From: Niastella sp. OAS944
GTDB lineage: Bacteria > Bacteroidota > Bacteroidia > Chitinophagales > Chitinophagaceae
Direction of reading: 5' to 3'
DNA length: 64,000 bases
Assembly (NCBI GenBank): GCA_024809215.1
Contig: JANUBW010000001.1
Span: 1,840,841 to 1,904,840, forward strand
Both the position numbers and the translations under genes were made by a program. Below the pieces are notes generated by a model. It made no database searches. It saw only the letters and a list, made by a program, of their open reading frames with translations, and had not been told where the DNA came from. Shown here in pieces: positions 8,109-15,686 of this stretch. How positions within the stretch are numbered: the stretch's first letter is position 1; every line of letters starts with the position of its first letter.

Positions 8109-9524
8109 CTACCCATGCGTATACACCTTCCAGCCCAAATAATTATCAAACGCTTCGGTAAGAATACCCGCTGTTTTGCTGGCATTCATAACTACGTGAT
8201 GCTCGAAACCATTGCGGCATACATACTGCATGAGGCCTTGCAGGTTATTGATCTGCGCCACGGCGCGGTTACCAAAGGTATTCAGCGCATCGTTGGTAAG
8301 TTCACCTTCGCCCACATACGCTTTAATAATCCCCAAGCTATCATCGGTACTTATTCTACCATAAGTAAGCGGCATAGCGGGTGTGCGGCCTTCCAAAGCG
8401 CCGTAGGTATTTTCAACACCCACAGTTGTTCCCAGGATCGGCGCCGTGCTTATTTGAATATCGGGTAAAAATGATTTGGCCCAGTTACCACAATGGAACA
8501 ATACGCATTTGGTATCGTCATCGGCATAGTTGTTATTCCAGTCAACCAACGCGCTGGGCGAACCAGAGGCTAACTGCATAGCATACATGCTCAGCGTTCC
8601 GGTAACATCTACTTCACAGGCGCTGGGCAGCATATTCTCACTCATCATACTCATGTTGGTACACACGTTACAGCCATAGTTCTGTTGTAAAGATGTCCAG
8701 CATTGAATGGCCGTAGCATCGAGTGCATTCTCAGCCATAAAATCAGCCAGCACCACATCTAACTTGGCAATCTGAATAAGTTTGTCATTAGGCGTTTTGC
8801 CTGTAGATGTATATGCTTTAATTCCTTCCAGCTTTTCTTTTACGCGCGCATGGTCGGCTGTTAATTTATTGGCATTACCCAGGATCTCAGAAAGGTCAAC
8901 TGTTGTAACCGAGATGCCATTGCGTTGCAGGATCTTTTCACTATAACGTACGGTATTGAAAGCGCCGGGTCTTGCACCTACTGCACCAATACGTACATTA
9001 CGCATACCTTTTACCACGCGGCAAACGGCAATAAAGTTTTTTAGGTCGGCAATAAAAGATTCATCGTTCGGACTAACCACATGTTTTGTAGTGAGAGAAT
9101 ATTTTATACCAAATTGATACAGGTTGTTACAAACAGAGATCTTTCCACACCAGGCATCTCTTCTGTTCACCACGTCCATTTTATTCAGGTCATCGGGATA
9201 ACCTTGCACCAGCACGGGTACGTTTAGGTTAGCGAGCTTTATAGTTTCTGCAACCCCTTTCTCATCGCCGAAGTTGGGCAACACAACTAATATACCTTGT
9301 ATAGCGTCGGCATGTTTTTTAAACAGGTCGGCACAACGTTGTGCTTCTTTAAACGTTTCAACGCCACCCAGTTTGGTATCGGCATCGGTCAATAAGATGG
9401 GGGTAATGTTCAGTTTGTCAAACAGGGCAACGATCTCTGTGCGCGCTTCGGCCACTAATTTATCGGGAAAGAAATCTCTGTTTCCAATGATAACACCGAG
9501 CGTTGTTTTAGCATTCGTTTTCAT
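8109..9524 (-). CDS. L-fucose/arabinose isomerase-family sugar isomerase
   Basis: 471 residues from the ATG at 9524 (MKTNAKTTLGVIIGNRDFFP). An upstream ATG at 9551 would only add nine residues coded by a duplicated stretch. The fold is that of the FucI/AraA superfamily: an N-terminal Rossmann-like part (VIIGNRDFFPD; ILVVLPNFGDEKG) and a C-terminal catalytic part with the acidic metal-binding pair in SACEVDVTGTLSMYAM. It would interconvert an aldose and its ketose with a divalent metal in the cytosol. It is clearly distinct from canonical FucI, which is about 590 residues, and from AraA, so the substrate is open. It is the first enzyme gene after the DeoR regulator. Confidence 0.8.
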   Translation of the reverse strand: MKTNAKTTLGVIIGNRDFFPDKLVAEARTEIVALFDKLNITPILLTDADTKLGGVETFKEAQRCADLFKKHADAIQGILVVLPNFGDEKGVAETIKLANLNVPVLVQGYPDDLNKMDVVNRRDAWCGKISVCNNLYQFGIKYSLTTKHVVSPNDESFIADLKNFIAVCRVVKGMRNVRIGAVGARPGAFNTVRYSEKILQRNGISVTTVDLSEILGNANKLTADHARVKEKLEGIKAYTSTGKTPNDKLIQIAKLDVVLADFMAENALDATAIQCWTSLQQNYGCNVCTNMSMMSENMLPSACEVDVTGTLSMYAMQLASGSPSALVDWNNNYADDDTKCVLFHCGNWAKSFLPDIQISTAPILGTTVGVENTYGALEGRTPAMPLTYGRISTDDSLGIIKAYVGEGELTNDALNTFGNRAVAQINNLQGLMQYVCRNGFEHHVVMNASKTAGILTEAFDNYLGWKVYTHG

Positions 9525-9535
9525 TCTTGTATTGT

Positions 9536-9583
9536 TTCCGTTATGTGGCAATTACTTGTACTTGTGTTCCGTTATGTGGCAAT
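9536..9583. repeat. Short direct duplication at the end of the DeoR gene
   Basis: A 17-bp word TTCCGTTATGTGGCAAT occurs at 9536-9552 and 9567-9583, exactly 31 bp apart. The second copy includes the stop and last codons of the DeoR gene; the first lies in the spacer before the isomerase start. It looks like a recent microduplication. Confidence 0.75.
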
Positions 9584-10339
9584 GATCAGTTCTACTTCGT
9601 GCTCTTCAAAAAGCTTCCGGTCTTTATCCTCAATACCATCGTCGGTAATGATGTAATTAATAAGTGATAAAGCACCCAAACTGGCAAAGGCGTTCTTTCC
9701 TATTTTAGAAGAGTCGGCCACCAGGTAGGTGGTTTCTGCCGCTTCTATCATGGCCTTTTTTACAATGATATCGCTGAGACTTGGATACGTTAATCCAGAC
9801 TTAAGCGAAATACCGGCAGTTGCCAGAAAGAGCTTTGATACGTTAATGCCTTTAAAGAAATCCGCTGCTTTTTGGCCCGTGAGCGATAAGGTTGGCGGTT
9901 TAAATTCGCCGCCCGTCATCACTACTTCAATTCCTGGTTCGGTACCAAGCATCATGGCAATGTTCAAAGCGTTGGTGATCACCGTAAGATTTCTAAAACC
10001 TTTTAACTTACGAGCGATCTCGGTTACGGTTGAACCCGAATCGAGAATGATGGTGTCGCCGCTTTCAATGAACTCAAGGCATTTGGTGGCGATCTTTTCT
10101 TTCTGCATCGTATGCAATTCCTGATGCGCCACATAAAAACCTTTCACCTGATCTTCGATATTTTTAAGATAGGCGCCGCCGTGTTCGCGGATCACCATTT
10201 CTTCTTTCTCGAGTTTTTCAAGGTCTTGCCTGATGGTCACTTCAGTCACTTTGAATATCCGCGCCAGGTCACCCACTTTTGCCGAACCGTCCTCCCGGAG
10301 CATTTCTAAAATTTTCTCTCTCCTTTGATTAGGAAGCAT
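9572..10339 (-). CDS. DeoR/GlpR-family transcriptional regulator
   Basis: 255 residues, normal length. The N-terminal helix-turn-helix is complete (MLPNQRREKILEMLREDGSA, then VTEVTIRQDLEKLEKEEMVIREHGGA). The C-terminal sugar-phosphate sensing domain carries the family marks TIILDSGSTVTEIARKL, LTVITNALNIA and VMTGGEF. Members usually repress sugar operons and are released by a phosphorylated intermediate. Here it is the first gene of the operon it presumably controls, with a consensus promoter and a 22-bp palindrome directly upstream (10370-10461), so autoregulation is likely. The inducer would be a product of the kinase encoded at the operon end (inference). Confidence 0.92.
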   Translation of the reverse strand: MLPNQRREKILEMLREDGSAKVGDLARIFKVTEVTIRQDLEKLEKEEMVIREHGGAYLKNIEDQVKGFYVAHQELHTMQKEKIATKCLEFIESGDTIILDSGSTVTEIARKLKGFRNLTVITNALNIAMMLGTEPGIEVVMTGGEFKPPTLSLTGQKAADFFKGINVSKLFLATAGISLKSGLTYPSLSDIIVKKAMIEAAETTYLVADSSKIGKNAFASLGALSLINYIITDDGIEDKDRKLFEEHEVELIIAT

Positions 10340-10369
10340 ATTTTTTGTTTTGTGACTGAATTTTACCCG

Positions 10370-10391
10370 TTTTTCGGCAAATGCCGAAAAA
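10370..10391. promoter_or_regulatory. Palindromic operator candidate for the sugar operon
   Basis: Perfect inverted repeat with arms TTTTTCGGCA (10370-10379) and TGCCGAAAAA (10382-10391) around AA. It lies 31-52 bp before the DeoR start and downstream of the predicted transcription start, a position where a bound repressor would block RNA polymerase. TTTCG-containing palindromes are common for DeoR-family proteins. It could alternatively form a leader hairpin. Confidence 0.6.
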
Positions 10392-10428
10392 AATTTGCGA
10401 ACCGGCCTTGAAAATCAGCGTTCTCTTT

Positions 10429-10461
10429 CAAAAATAAGAAAACAATCGAAGAAATAACAAA
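10429..10461 (-). promoter_or_regulatory. Bacteroidota-type promoter of the sugar operon
   Basis: On the minus strand the -33 element TTTG (10461-10458) and the -7 element TATTTTTG (10436-10429) match TTTG-N21-TAnnTTTG. Transcription would start near 10422, giving a leader of about 80 nt that contains the 10370-10391 palindrome. Confidence 0.7.
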
Positions 10462-10696
10462 ATAAACAAAAGAAAAGAAAAAAAAATAATGCTAATCTTT
10501 AAGTGCGTTGGAATGATACAAAAAAGCAAAAACCGCTGATAATCAACGACAAACACTCTCGAAAGTATTTTCTATCATTTACGCTTTGGCAGAATAAAAC
10601 AAAAAGATCGAAAATGAGGACGCCTGCTTTTGGCGCTGTGTTTAGGCTCATCTTTGTTCGCAAGTTCTTCGTACCTGCTTCGGTAATGCTATAGGG

Positions 10697-10720
10697 CTTG
10701 TTCGCAAATTTGCGAACAAG
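10697..10720. repeat. Perfect 24-bp palindrome
   Basis: Arms CTTGTTCGCAAA and TTTGCGAACAAG abut without a loop. The core word TTGCGAA recurs singly at about 10395, 10655, 10721, 10887 and 10971, so the palindrome belongs to the surrounding repeat field. A protein-binding site is possible but no adjacent gene start supports it. Confidence 0.6.
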
Positions 10721-10871
10721 TTGCGAAGAAGGGTAAACTATGCCTCGGCTAAGGGTAAAAGAAAACCCGAAGAAATCGAGGCACGGTGTCTCTTTTCATC
10801 GCTACTTTTTGGCACTCGGAGCCCAAGGAGGTAAAGATGCCGAGGTGTTATTCGTCCCTGATTTTCGACTG

Positions 10872-10987
10872 TTCGTCCCAACATTTTGCGAAGCTCGTCC
10901 CAAAAAATACATGACTCTCCTAAGAGAAATGCTATTCGTCCCACCATTATGCGAAGCTCGTCCCATGTTTTTGCGAAGCCCGTCCCA
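10872..10987. repeat. TCGTCCCA repeats with 22-bp period
   Basis: TCGTCCCA starts at 10873, 10895, 10936 and 10958, and as CCGTCCCA at 10980. Within each group the step is exactly 22 bp, and the intervening 14 bp is conserved as a variant of (A/T)N(A/C)TTTTGCGAAGC. The two groups are separated by about 41 bp of unrelated sequence. Confidence 0.7.
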
Positions 10988-11335
10988 TTTTTTAAAAAAG
11001 GGTGGCTATGTAATGTACATTTGGGTTAGCATTGCTGCAGATCTTTGAAATAGTTGATATAGTTGACGGGTTGACTAGGGTGTTGAAAAGTTGATAGAGT
11101 TGACAGAGTTGATAAAGGGAATACAGTTCTTAGTTTTTAGTTCTAAGTTCTCTTTAATCGAAACTCGCTATTTAATTGCTGCAGCGTGAAGGTTCGAAGC
11201 GCGAAGCTGTATTCTGTATTGACTTACAGCTTGTGGCTTACAGTTGTATTTTGTATTTGCTTTCAGCTTTAAGCCTTTGGCTTTTGGCTGTTTTTGCTTG
11301 CAGCTGTAGCTGCTTTAGGCTGTATTTCCCTTCAT

Positions 11336-11371
11336 AAAAAAAGCCACCCCGCATCAACGGAGTGGCTTTTA
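11336..11371 (-). terminator. Intrinsic terminator of the GH3 gene
   Basis: Arms GCCACCCCG and CGGAGTGGC (one mismatch) flank a CATCAA-type loop. On the minus strand the stem is followed by a run of seven T. It lies about 30 bp beyond the GH3 stop. Confidence 0.8.
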
Positions 11372-11402
11372 TAAATCAGACACTAACAACTAAACTATAA
11401 AC

Positions 11403-13790
11403 CTATTTTATAACGAAGCTTCCTTTTTGTTTGATGTCGCTGGACGAAGCACCGATCATTACACTGAACTCGCCAGGCTCCAGCACAAACTTCATTTCGC
11501 GGTTATACAATTTCAGTTCATCGCGCGGAATGGTAAAGCTTATCGTTTTTGTTTCACCGGCATTCAAATGCACCCGCTCAAATCCTTTCAGTAGTTTTTC
11601 ATAAGTAGTCACTGAGCTTAACACATCGCGAATGTACAATTGCACCACCTCATCACCAGCCACCTTACCGGTATTGGTAACATCAACAGTGACCGCAATT
11701 GGCGCTGTTGTCGTTTTGGCATCTGCACTTATTTTCAGATTGGCATATCCAAAGCTGGTATAACTTAACCCATAACCGAAGGGATACAACAAACCTTTAA
11801 TTTTGGCGCCTTCGCCTTCATCGCTTTGCGCACCTGGCTTCGAAGGAAAGTTAAGTGGTAATTGCCCCACCGATTTGGGAAATGTAAGCGTAAGCTTGCC
11901 ACCGGGATTGTAATCGCCAGACAATACATCGGCAACGGCAATTCCGCCTTTTACGCCAGGATAGCCGGCATATATAATACCATCTATGTTCTTATCGATC
12001 CAGTTAATGGTCATGGGTTGCGAACCGATCAATACCACCACAACCGGTTTGCCTGTTGCCTTAATGGCCTTTATCAACTCCAACTGATGACCGGGCAGGT
12101 CGAGACTGGTACGGCTTTTATTTTCACCGGCTGTTTGCGTATTACCGCCCAACACTACCACTGCCAATTGCGCCTGTTTGGCAATTTGAACGGCAGAATC
12201 GAGCATGGCTTGTTCGCTAGCATTCATTGGTTCGGGTAATATTTCACTTTCGGGCCAGTGTTTATCAACCAGGTCAACACCTTTAGCGTACAATACTTTT
12301 TCGGCCCCCAGTTTGGCCTGTATCCCCTGCAACACATTTACACTTGGCGAATTGAGCGGACCGTAATGTGTATGCGCATAATCGGCATTGGTGGCATTGG
12401 GACCAATCACGGCTACCTTCTCAAGCCCTTTTGCCAATGGCAGTATATTATTGTTGTTCTTCAACAACACAATGCTTTCGCGTGATGCCTGCAGGGCTAC
12501 CTGTTGACTGGCTTCACTATTCACCAGTTTTCTTGTTTCGGCAGCGCTTTCGATATAAGGATGATCGAACAAACCCAGCCTGAACTTCACCCGTAATACA
12601 TCACCCACCCGTTTATTGATAGTATCCATGGGAATGCGGCCTTCTCTCACCAACTGGCGCAGGTATATGATAATGCTATCGGGCGCACGAAAAGTAGTAC
12701 GCACATTCATACCCGCCATAAATGCCTGGTATACGCTTTCTTTTAAATTGGCAGCCACATGATGTTTGGTGCTCAGGTATTCAAGCGCGTCGCTATCGCT
12801 TACCACATAACCTGTAAAGCCCATTTCAATACGCAGGCGTTGTATAAGCCAATAATTACTGCCCGATACCGGAATACCGTCGTAATCGTTGTATGAGCTC
12901 ATTACACCCATAATACCGGCGTCTTTTATCACTTTTTTGAAAGGATATAACAGAATGTTCTCTACTTCGCGTGGTGCCACTTGCGGGTCTGTGCGGGCCT
13001 GACCTTCGCGGGCGCCTTTATTGGCACTATACACTGCAAAATGTTTCGCAGTTGAAGCAGCCTGCCCGTTGTGTTGAATACCTTTTGCCAATGCGGTTCC
13101 AAGTGCAGCTACCAGAAAAGGATCTTCACCATAAGTTTCTTCAAGCCGTCCCCAGCGTTGATCACGGGCCACATCGAGTATGGGCGCATACACATTGGTG
13201 TAGCCCAATGCGCGTGCTTCGCTACCCGTGATCATACCTTCCTGGTGCACCAGTTCTTTATTCCAGGTCATGCCCATATTGAGGGCAGTTGGAAAACCGG
13301 TTGCTTCATAGGCCTCAATACCACGAATGCCTTCATCGGTAAAATCAACAGGAATACCCAGGCGGGTTTGCTCAATAAAAAAGCGCTGGGTCTCGTTCAT
13401 TCCCCATACATGCTTTTCCATATTGGCTACCACATCGGTTTGCAGCGGTGGTTTATTGAAACCTGTAAAGCCATTCAAATGTTCGTCGATATTGGCAATG
13501 CCATCTTTCCAGATGGCGTTCTTCCATTCGGCTGTTGGTAACGAATCTTTCAGAATACGGCGCCAACCATACAGCGTAGCCATCTGGCAGGTCTTTTCTT
13601 CCAGCGTCATTTTCGACAACAGGTCGGCGGTACGGGCGTTTACAGATTGTTTGGGATCTTCGTAAATGTCTTTTTTACCATTCTTGTTCAGGTCAATCCA
13701 GCCGTCTTTGTAAATAGAGGCCAGGGGTGTAAAGGATACAATGCCTGTTAGGGCAACACAGGCAGAAAACCAAAGTGCTTTTCTTTTCAT
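11403..13790 (-). CDS. Glycoside hydrolase family 3 beta-glucosidase/xylosidase
   Basis: 795 residues with all three usual parts of a GH3 enzyme: (alpha/beta) N-terminal domain, GH3 C-terminal domain (VAVIGPNA, VVVLGG) and a fibronectin III-like domain at about 690-790 (GFERVHLNAGETKTISFTI). The catalytic nucleophile is Asp332 in GYVVSDSDAL. An N-terminal Sec signal peptide (about 1-25) puts it in the periplasm or beyond. It removes terminal beta-linked glucose or xylose from oligosaccharides; specificity is unresolved. The segment DLNKNGKKDIYED after the signal resembles a calcium loop and is frequent in Bacteroidota GH3 enzymes. It is monocistronic, with its own promoter (13809-13841) and terminator, and would complement the xyloglucan enzymes far to the right. 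Confidence 0.93.
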   Translation of the reverse strand: MKRKALWFSACVALTGIVSFTPLASIYKDGWIDLNKNGKKDIYEDPKQSVNARTADLLSKMTLEEKTCQMATLYGWRRILKDSLPTAEWKNAIWKDGIANIDEHLNGFTGFNKPPLQTDVVANMEKHVWGMNETQRFFIEQTRLGIPVDFTDEGIRGIEAYEATGFPTALNMGMTWNKELVHQEGMITGSEARALGYTNVYAPILDVARDQRWGRLEETYGEDPFLVAALGTALAKGIQHNGQAASTAKHFAVYSANKGAREGQARTDPQVAPREVENILLYPFKKVIKDAGIMGVMSSYNDYDGIPVSGSNYWLIQRLRIEMGFTGYVVSDSDALEYLSTKHHVAANLKESVYQAFMAGMNVRTTFRAPDSIIIYLRQLVREGRIPMDTINKRVGDVLRVKFRLGLFDHPYIESAAETRKLVNSEASQQVALQASRESIVLLKNNNNILPLAKGLEKVAVIGPNATNADYAHTHYGPLNSPSVNVLQGIQAKLGAEKVLYAKGVDLVDKHWPESEILPEPMNASEQAMLDSAVQIAKQAQLAVVVLGGNTQTAGENKSRTSLDLPGHQLELIKAIKATGKPVVVVLIGSQPMTINWIDKNIDGIIYAGYPGVKGGIAVADVLSGDYNPGGKLTLTFPKSVGQLPLNFPSKPGAQSDEGEGAKIKGLLYPFGYGLSYTSFGYANLKISADAKTTTAPIAVTVDVTNTGKVAGDEVVQLYIRDVLSSVTTYEKLLKGFERVHLNAGETKTISFTIPRDELKLYNREMKFVLEPGEFSVMIGASSSDIKQKGSFVIK

Positions 13791-13808
13791 ATTAGCTTAT
13801 GTAGAAAA

Positions 13809-13841
13809 CAAATATATACATATAGCGCCTGCGAGTTCAAA
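13809..13841 (-). promoter_or_regulatory. Bacteroidota-type promoter of the GH3 gene
   Basis: On the minus strand TTTG (13841-13838) and TATATTTG (13816-13809) are separated by 21 bp, matching the consensus. The predicted start near 13802 gives a leader of only about 12 nt before the ATG at 13790. Confidence 0.65.
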
Positions 13842-13884
13842 AGCGATTACGCTAACGTTTGCGTAGCGATGGGCAAGGGTTTAC

Positions 13885-13921
13885 ATAAAAAAGCCCCAAC
13901 ACGGCAAATACCGGTTGGGGC
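13885..13921 (-). terminator. Intrinsic terminator after the propeller-gene remnant
   Basis: Arms GCCCCAAC (13893-13900) and GTTGGGGC (13914-13921) are perfect; on the minus strand a T6 run follows. It lies just past the remnant's stop at 13940, so the old terminator survived. Confidence 0.75.
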
Positions 13922-13939
13922 GAAATAAAATATGATCTA

Positions 13940-14156
13940 CTATTTGATCTTAAATAGCCATGCATCAATGCCGCCATGATTACCACTTACATCTCCATTA
14001 TTGCCAGTGATTACGCCGGTAACAAGAATTTCTCCGGCTTTTGTGAGCATCACACCAAGTGCAAAATCATCGGCGCTGCTACCAAACGTTTTTTGCCATA
14101 CCTTTTTTCCCAGGCTGTTCAGCTCAACCACCCAAACATCAGCGGCAATGATAATC
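13940..14156 (-). pseudogene. C-terminal remnant of a beta-propeller-type repeat protein
   Basis: From about 14140 the frame encodes DVWVVELNSLGKKVWQKTFG, followed by SSADDFALGVMLTKAGEILV and a GNNGDVSGNHGGIDAWLFKI end. This is one blade of the repeat family found in long Bacteroidota surface proteins (D-x-W-V-V-K-L-N-x-x-G ... GDVSGNHGG). Only about 65 residues remain, without a signal peptide or a proper start. The homologous part begins about 17 bp after the stop of the beta-helix gene, in another frame. I read this as the 3' stump of a larger gene whose rest was deleted or replaced, still followed by its own terminator. Confidence 0.7.
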
Positions 14157-15371
14157 TCAATAATTCCCCGAATTATTGATCCCACTCTTCAATAACAAAT
14201 AACCTGTCGCTACATCATTGTTATACACCCCGCCGCCATTCGCATTGAAATTGGTTACATCAATATTGGGGTGATTCGCCATAATAGTTCCATTGGGCAG
14301 GTTATTGCCTGTTATGTTTATTGAATACTCCGAATGGGTGGTATTGTCGCGGTAATAACCAATGCCATGGTAAATATCGCTGGCAGGGCTGGCAATGTTA
14401 ATGGTATTGCTACTTACCACTACATTGTTGAGATAAGGGAAGGCCGTATTGCTCACGTACTCATACAACATAATGCCAGCATCGTTCAGCGTATTATTCG
14501 AAATGGTAAGGTTTGAACCATTCCGTGCTTTTATTGAACCGCCGCTTGCATTGGCAGGCCAGCCCGATACGGTGTTATTGCTAATATTAAGCCCGGTAAA
14601 ACTATGGCAGTACATACCATGATCTGTAAGTGAATCAACCGAATTAAGCGCAGTATTTCTGTTCAATGTATTACCGCTTATAAGCGAATTACTTTCACTA
14701 TTGTCGTTAATGGCGCATACAAAATAGCCGGTGGTGCCGCCATTTCCAAAGGTATTGTTCAAAATGCGGGTATTGGTAGTGCTTTTGGTCCATACCCCGC
14801 GACCGGCATCGGTTGAACGATGACAGAAAACACAATTGCTTACAAGCGAACTATCGGTGCTCAGTAATTCTACATAATCATCTTTCAGGTTATTGGTTTT
14901 ATTGGTATTGGCAGCACGTTTACCATAATCGAAGATGCAATATTTAATAGCCGTATTTGCGGCACTGGTAATTACCATGCGAATGTTCCAAAATGTTATA
15001 CCGCTTATAGTACAGTTGCTCAGTTCGGTACCATAACTAAGGGTTAGAATGGAACTTAAAGAAGTCGCACTGAAAATGGGATTGGTAGTTGTTAACTTAA
15101 CAAGGCTTACCCCTGCTTTCATTACTATTTTACCAGTTATAGTATAAGTACCGGCATCGGCATATACGGTTTCCCCGGCGCTGGCCGAGGCAATAACAGC
15201 ATTGATCTGCGCAAGCGTCATGCTGGGATCGATAGTCAACGTTTCTTCCCTGACCTGCGCATTATTTTCAGGTTTTGCAATCACGTGCTTTTTACAGGAA
15301 AATGCGGTACCCAAAAGAACGATCAATAAGGCAATGGTTTGCCTAGTGCTATAATATTTGTTGCGGTCCAT
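14157..15371 (-). CDS. Right-handed parallel beta-helix lipoprotein
   Basis: 404 residues. A signal peptide with lipobox FSCKK (Cys26) is followed by DPSMTLAQINAVIASASAGE, the usual opening of right-handed beta-helix (pectate-lyase-like) proteins. The body is a ladder of short Asn/Thr/Ser-rich turns such as NLTISNNTLND and LNISNNTVSGW, about 12 coils. The opening and cysteine-free helix recall polysaccharide lyase family 6 (alginate lyase/chondroitinase B), but I see no clear Lys/Arg catalytic pair, so lyase activity is unproven. It would be attached to a membrane surface and could bind or cut a glycan. It abuts the propeller remnant downstream and has about 315 bp of repeat-like sequence upstream. 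Confidence 0.75.
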   Translation of the reverse strand: MDRNKYYSTRQTIALLIVLLGTAFSCKKHVIAKPENNAQVREETLTIDPSMTLAQINAVIASASAGETVYADAGTYTITGKIVMKAGVSLVKLTTTNPIFSATSLSSILTLSYGTELSNCTISGITFWNIRMVITSAANTAIKYCIFDYGKRAANTNKTNNLKDDYVELLSTDSSLVSNCVFCHRSTDAGRGVWTKSTTNTRILNNTFGNGGTTGYFVCAINDNSESNSLISGNTLNRNTALNSVDSLTDHGMYCHSFTGLNISNNTVSGWPANASGGSIKARNGSNLTISNNTLNDAGIMLYEYVSNTAFPYLNNVVVSSNTINIASPASDIYHGIGYYRDNTTHSEYSINITGNNLPNGTIMANHPNIDVTNFNANGGGVYNNDVATGYLLLKSGINNSGNY

Positions 15372-15686
15372 AAACAGTTTTTAAACAGGCTGCAAGCAGA
15401 ACGCTTAAGGCTAATCGCCTGTTTCCGTGTATGCGGACTGCCTTTTAGCTGAAACCGCGCGAGAATGCAGCAAAAGGCGCAGACCGACTTGCGCGAGCAC
15501 GCGTTAAGCATTTAGCGTTAGGCGTTAAGCCTTTCCAGTAAATAAATTTGAGTTTAATGAAGATGCAGAGCCATTCAGCCACAATGCTGAACAGTTACCT
15601 GGCAAGAGCTTCATTCCTGAGAGAGATCACTAAAAATAACAAGAAAAGATCAAAAAACAATTTATTGCAGAAAAAAATGCGCCTAA
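15372..15686. other. Gene-free spacer with GCGTTAAGC-type repeats
   Basis: No credible gene. Around 15500-15535 the word GCGTTAAGC recurs with small changes (GCGTTAAGCATTTAGCGTTA then GGCGTTAAGCC), and AGCAGAACGCTTAAGGC near 15393 is related on the other strand. The part nearest the Crp/Fnr stop is A/T-rich without structure I can name. Confidence 0.5.

Larger units (their letters stand above)
10462..11335. repeat. Gene-free region of short repeats and palindromes
   Basis: No convincing gene lies here; the open frames are repeat translations. Seen in order: an A-rich stretch to about 10500; scattered TTGCGAA words; a 24-bp palindrome at 10697-10720; TCGTCCCA repeats at 10873-10987; AGTTGA(C/T)A words at about 11048-11116; and pyrimidine-rich TTACAGCTT/GGCTTT/GCTGTATT words at about 11205-11330. 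Confidence 0.65.

Noticed and set aside
10872..10987. Possible CRISPR array
   Set aside because: Repeat word is only 8 bp, the intervening 14 bp is conserved rather than variable, and no cas genes are in the window.
10740..11048. Open frame of 102 codons in the DeoR-GH3 gap
   Set aside because: The peptide is repetitive (FVP...CEARP) because it runs through the TCGTCCCA repeats; no start context, homology or promoter.
14157..15371. Naming the beta-helix lipoprotein an alginate lyase (PL6)
   Set aside because: Opening segment is similar, but I could not identify the catalytic Lys/Arg pair, so only the fold is called.
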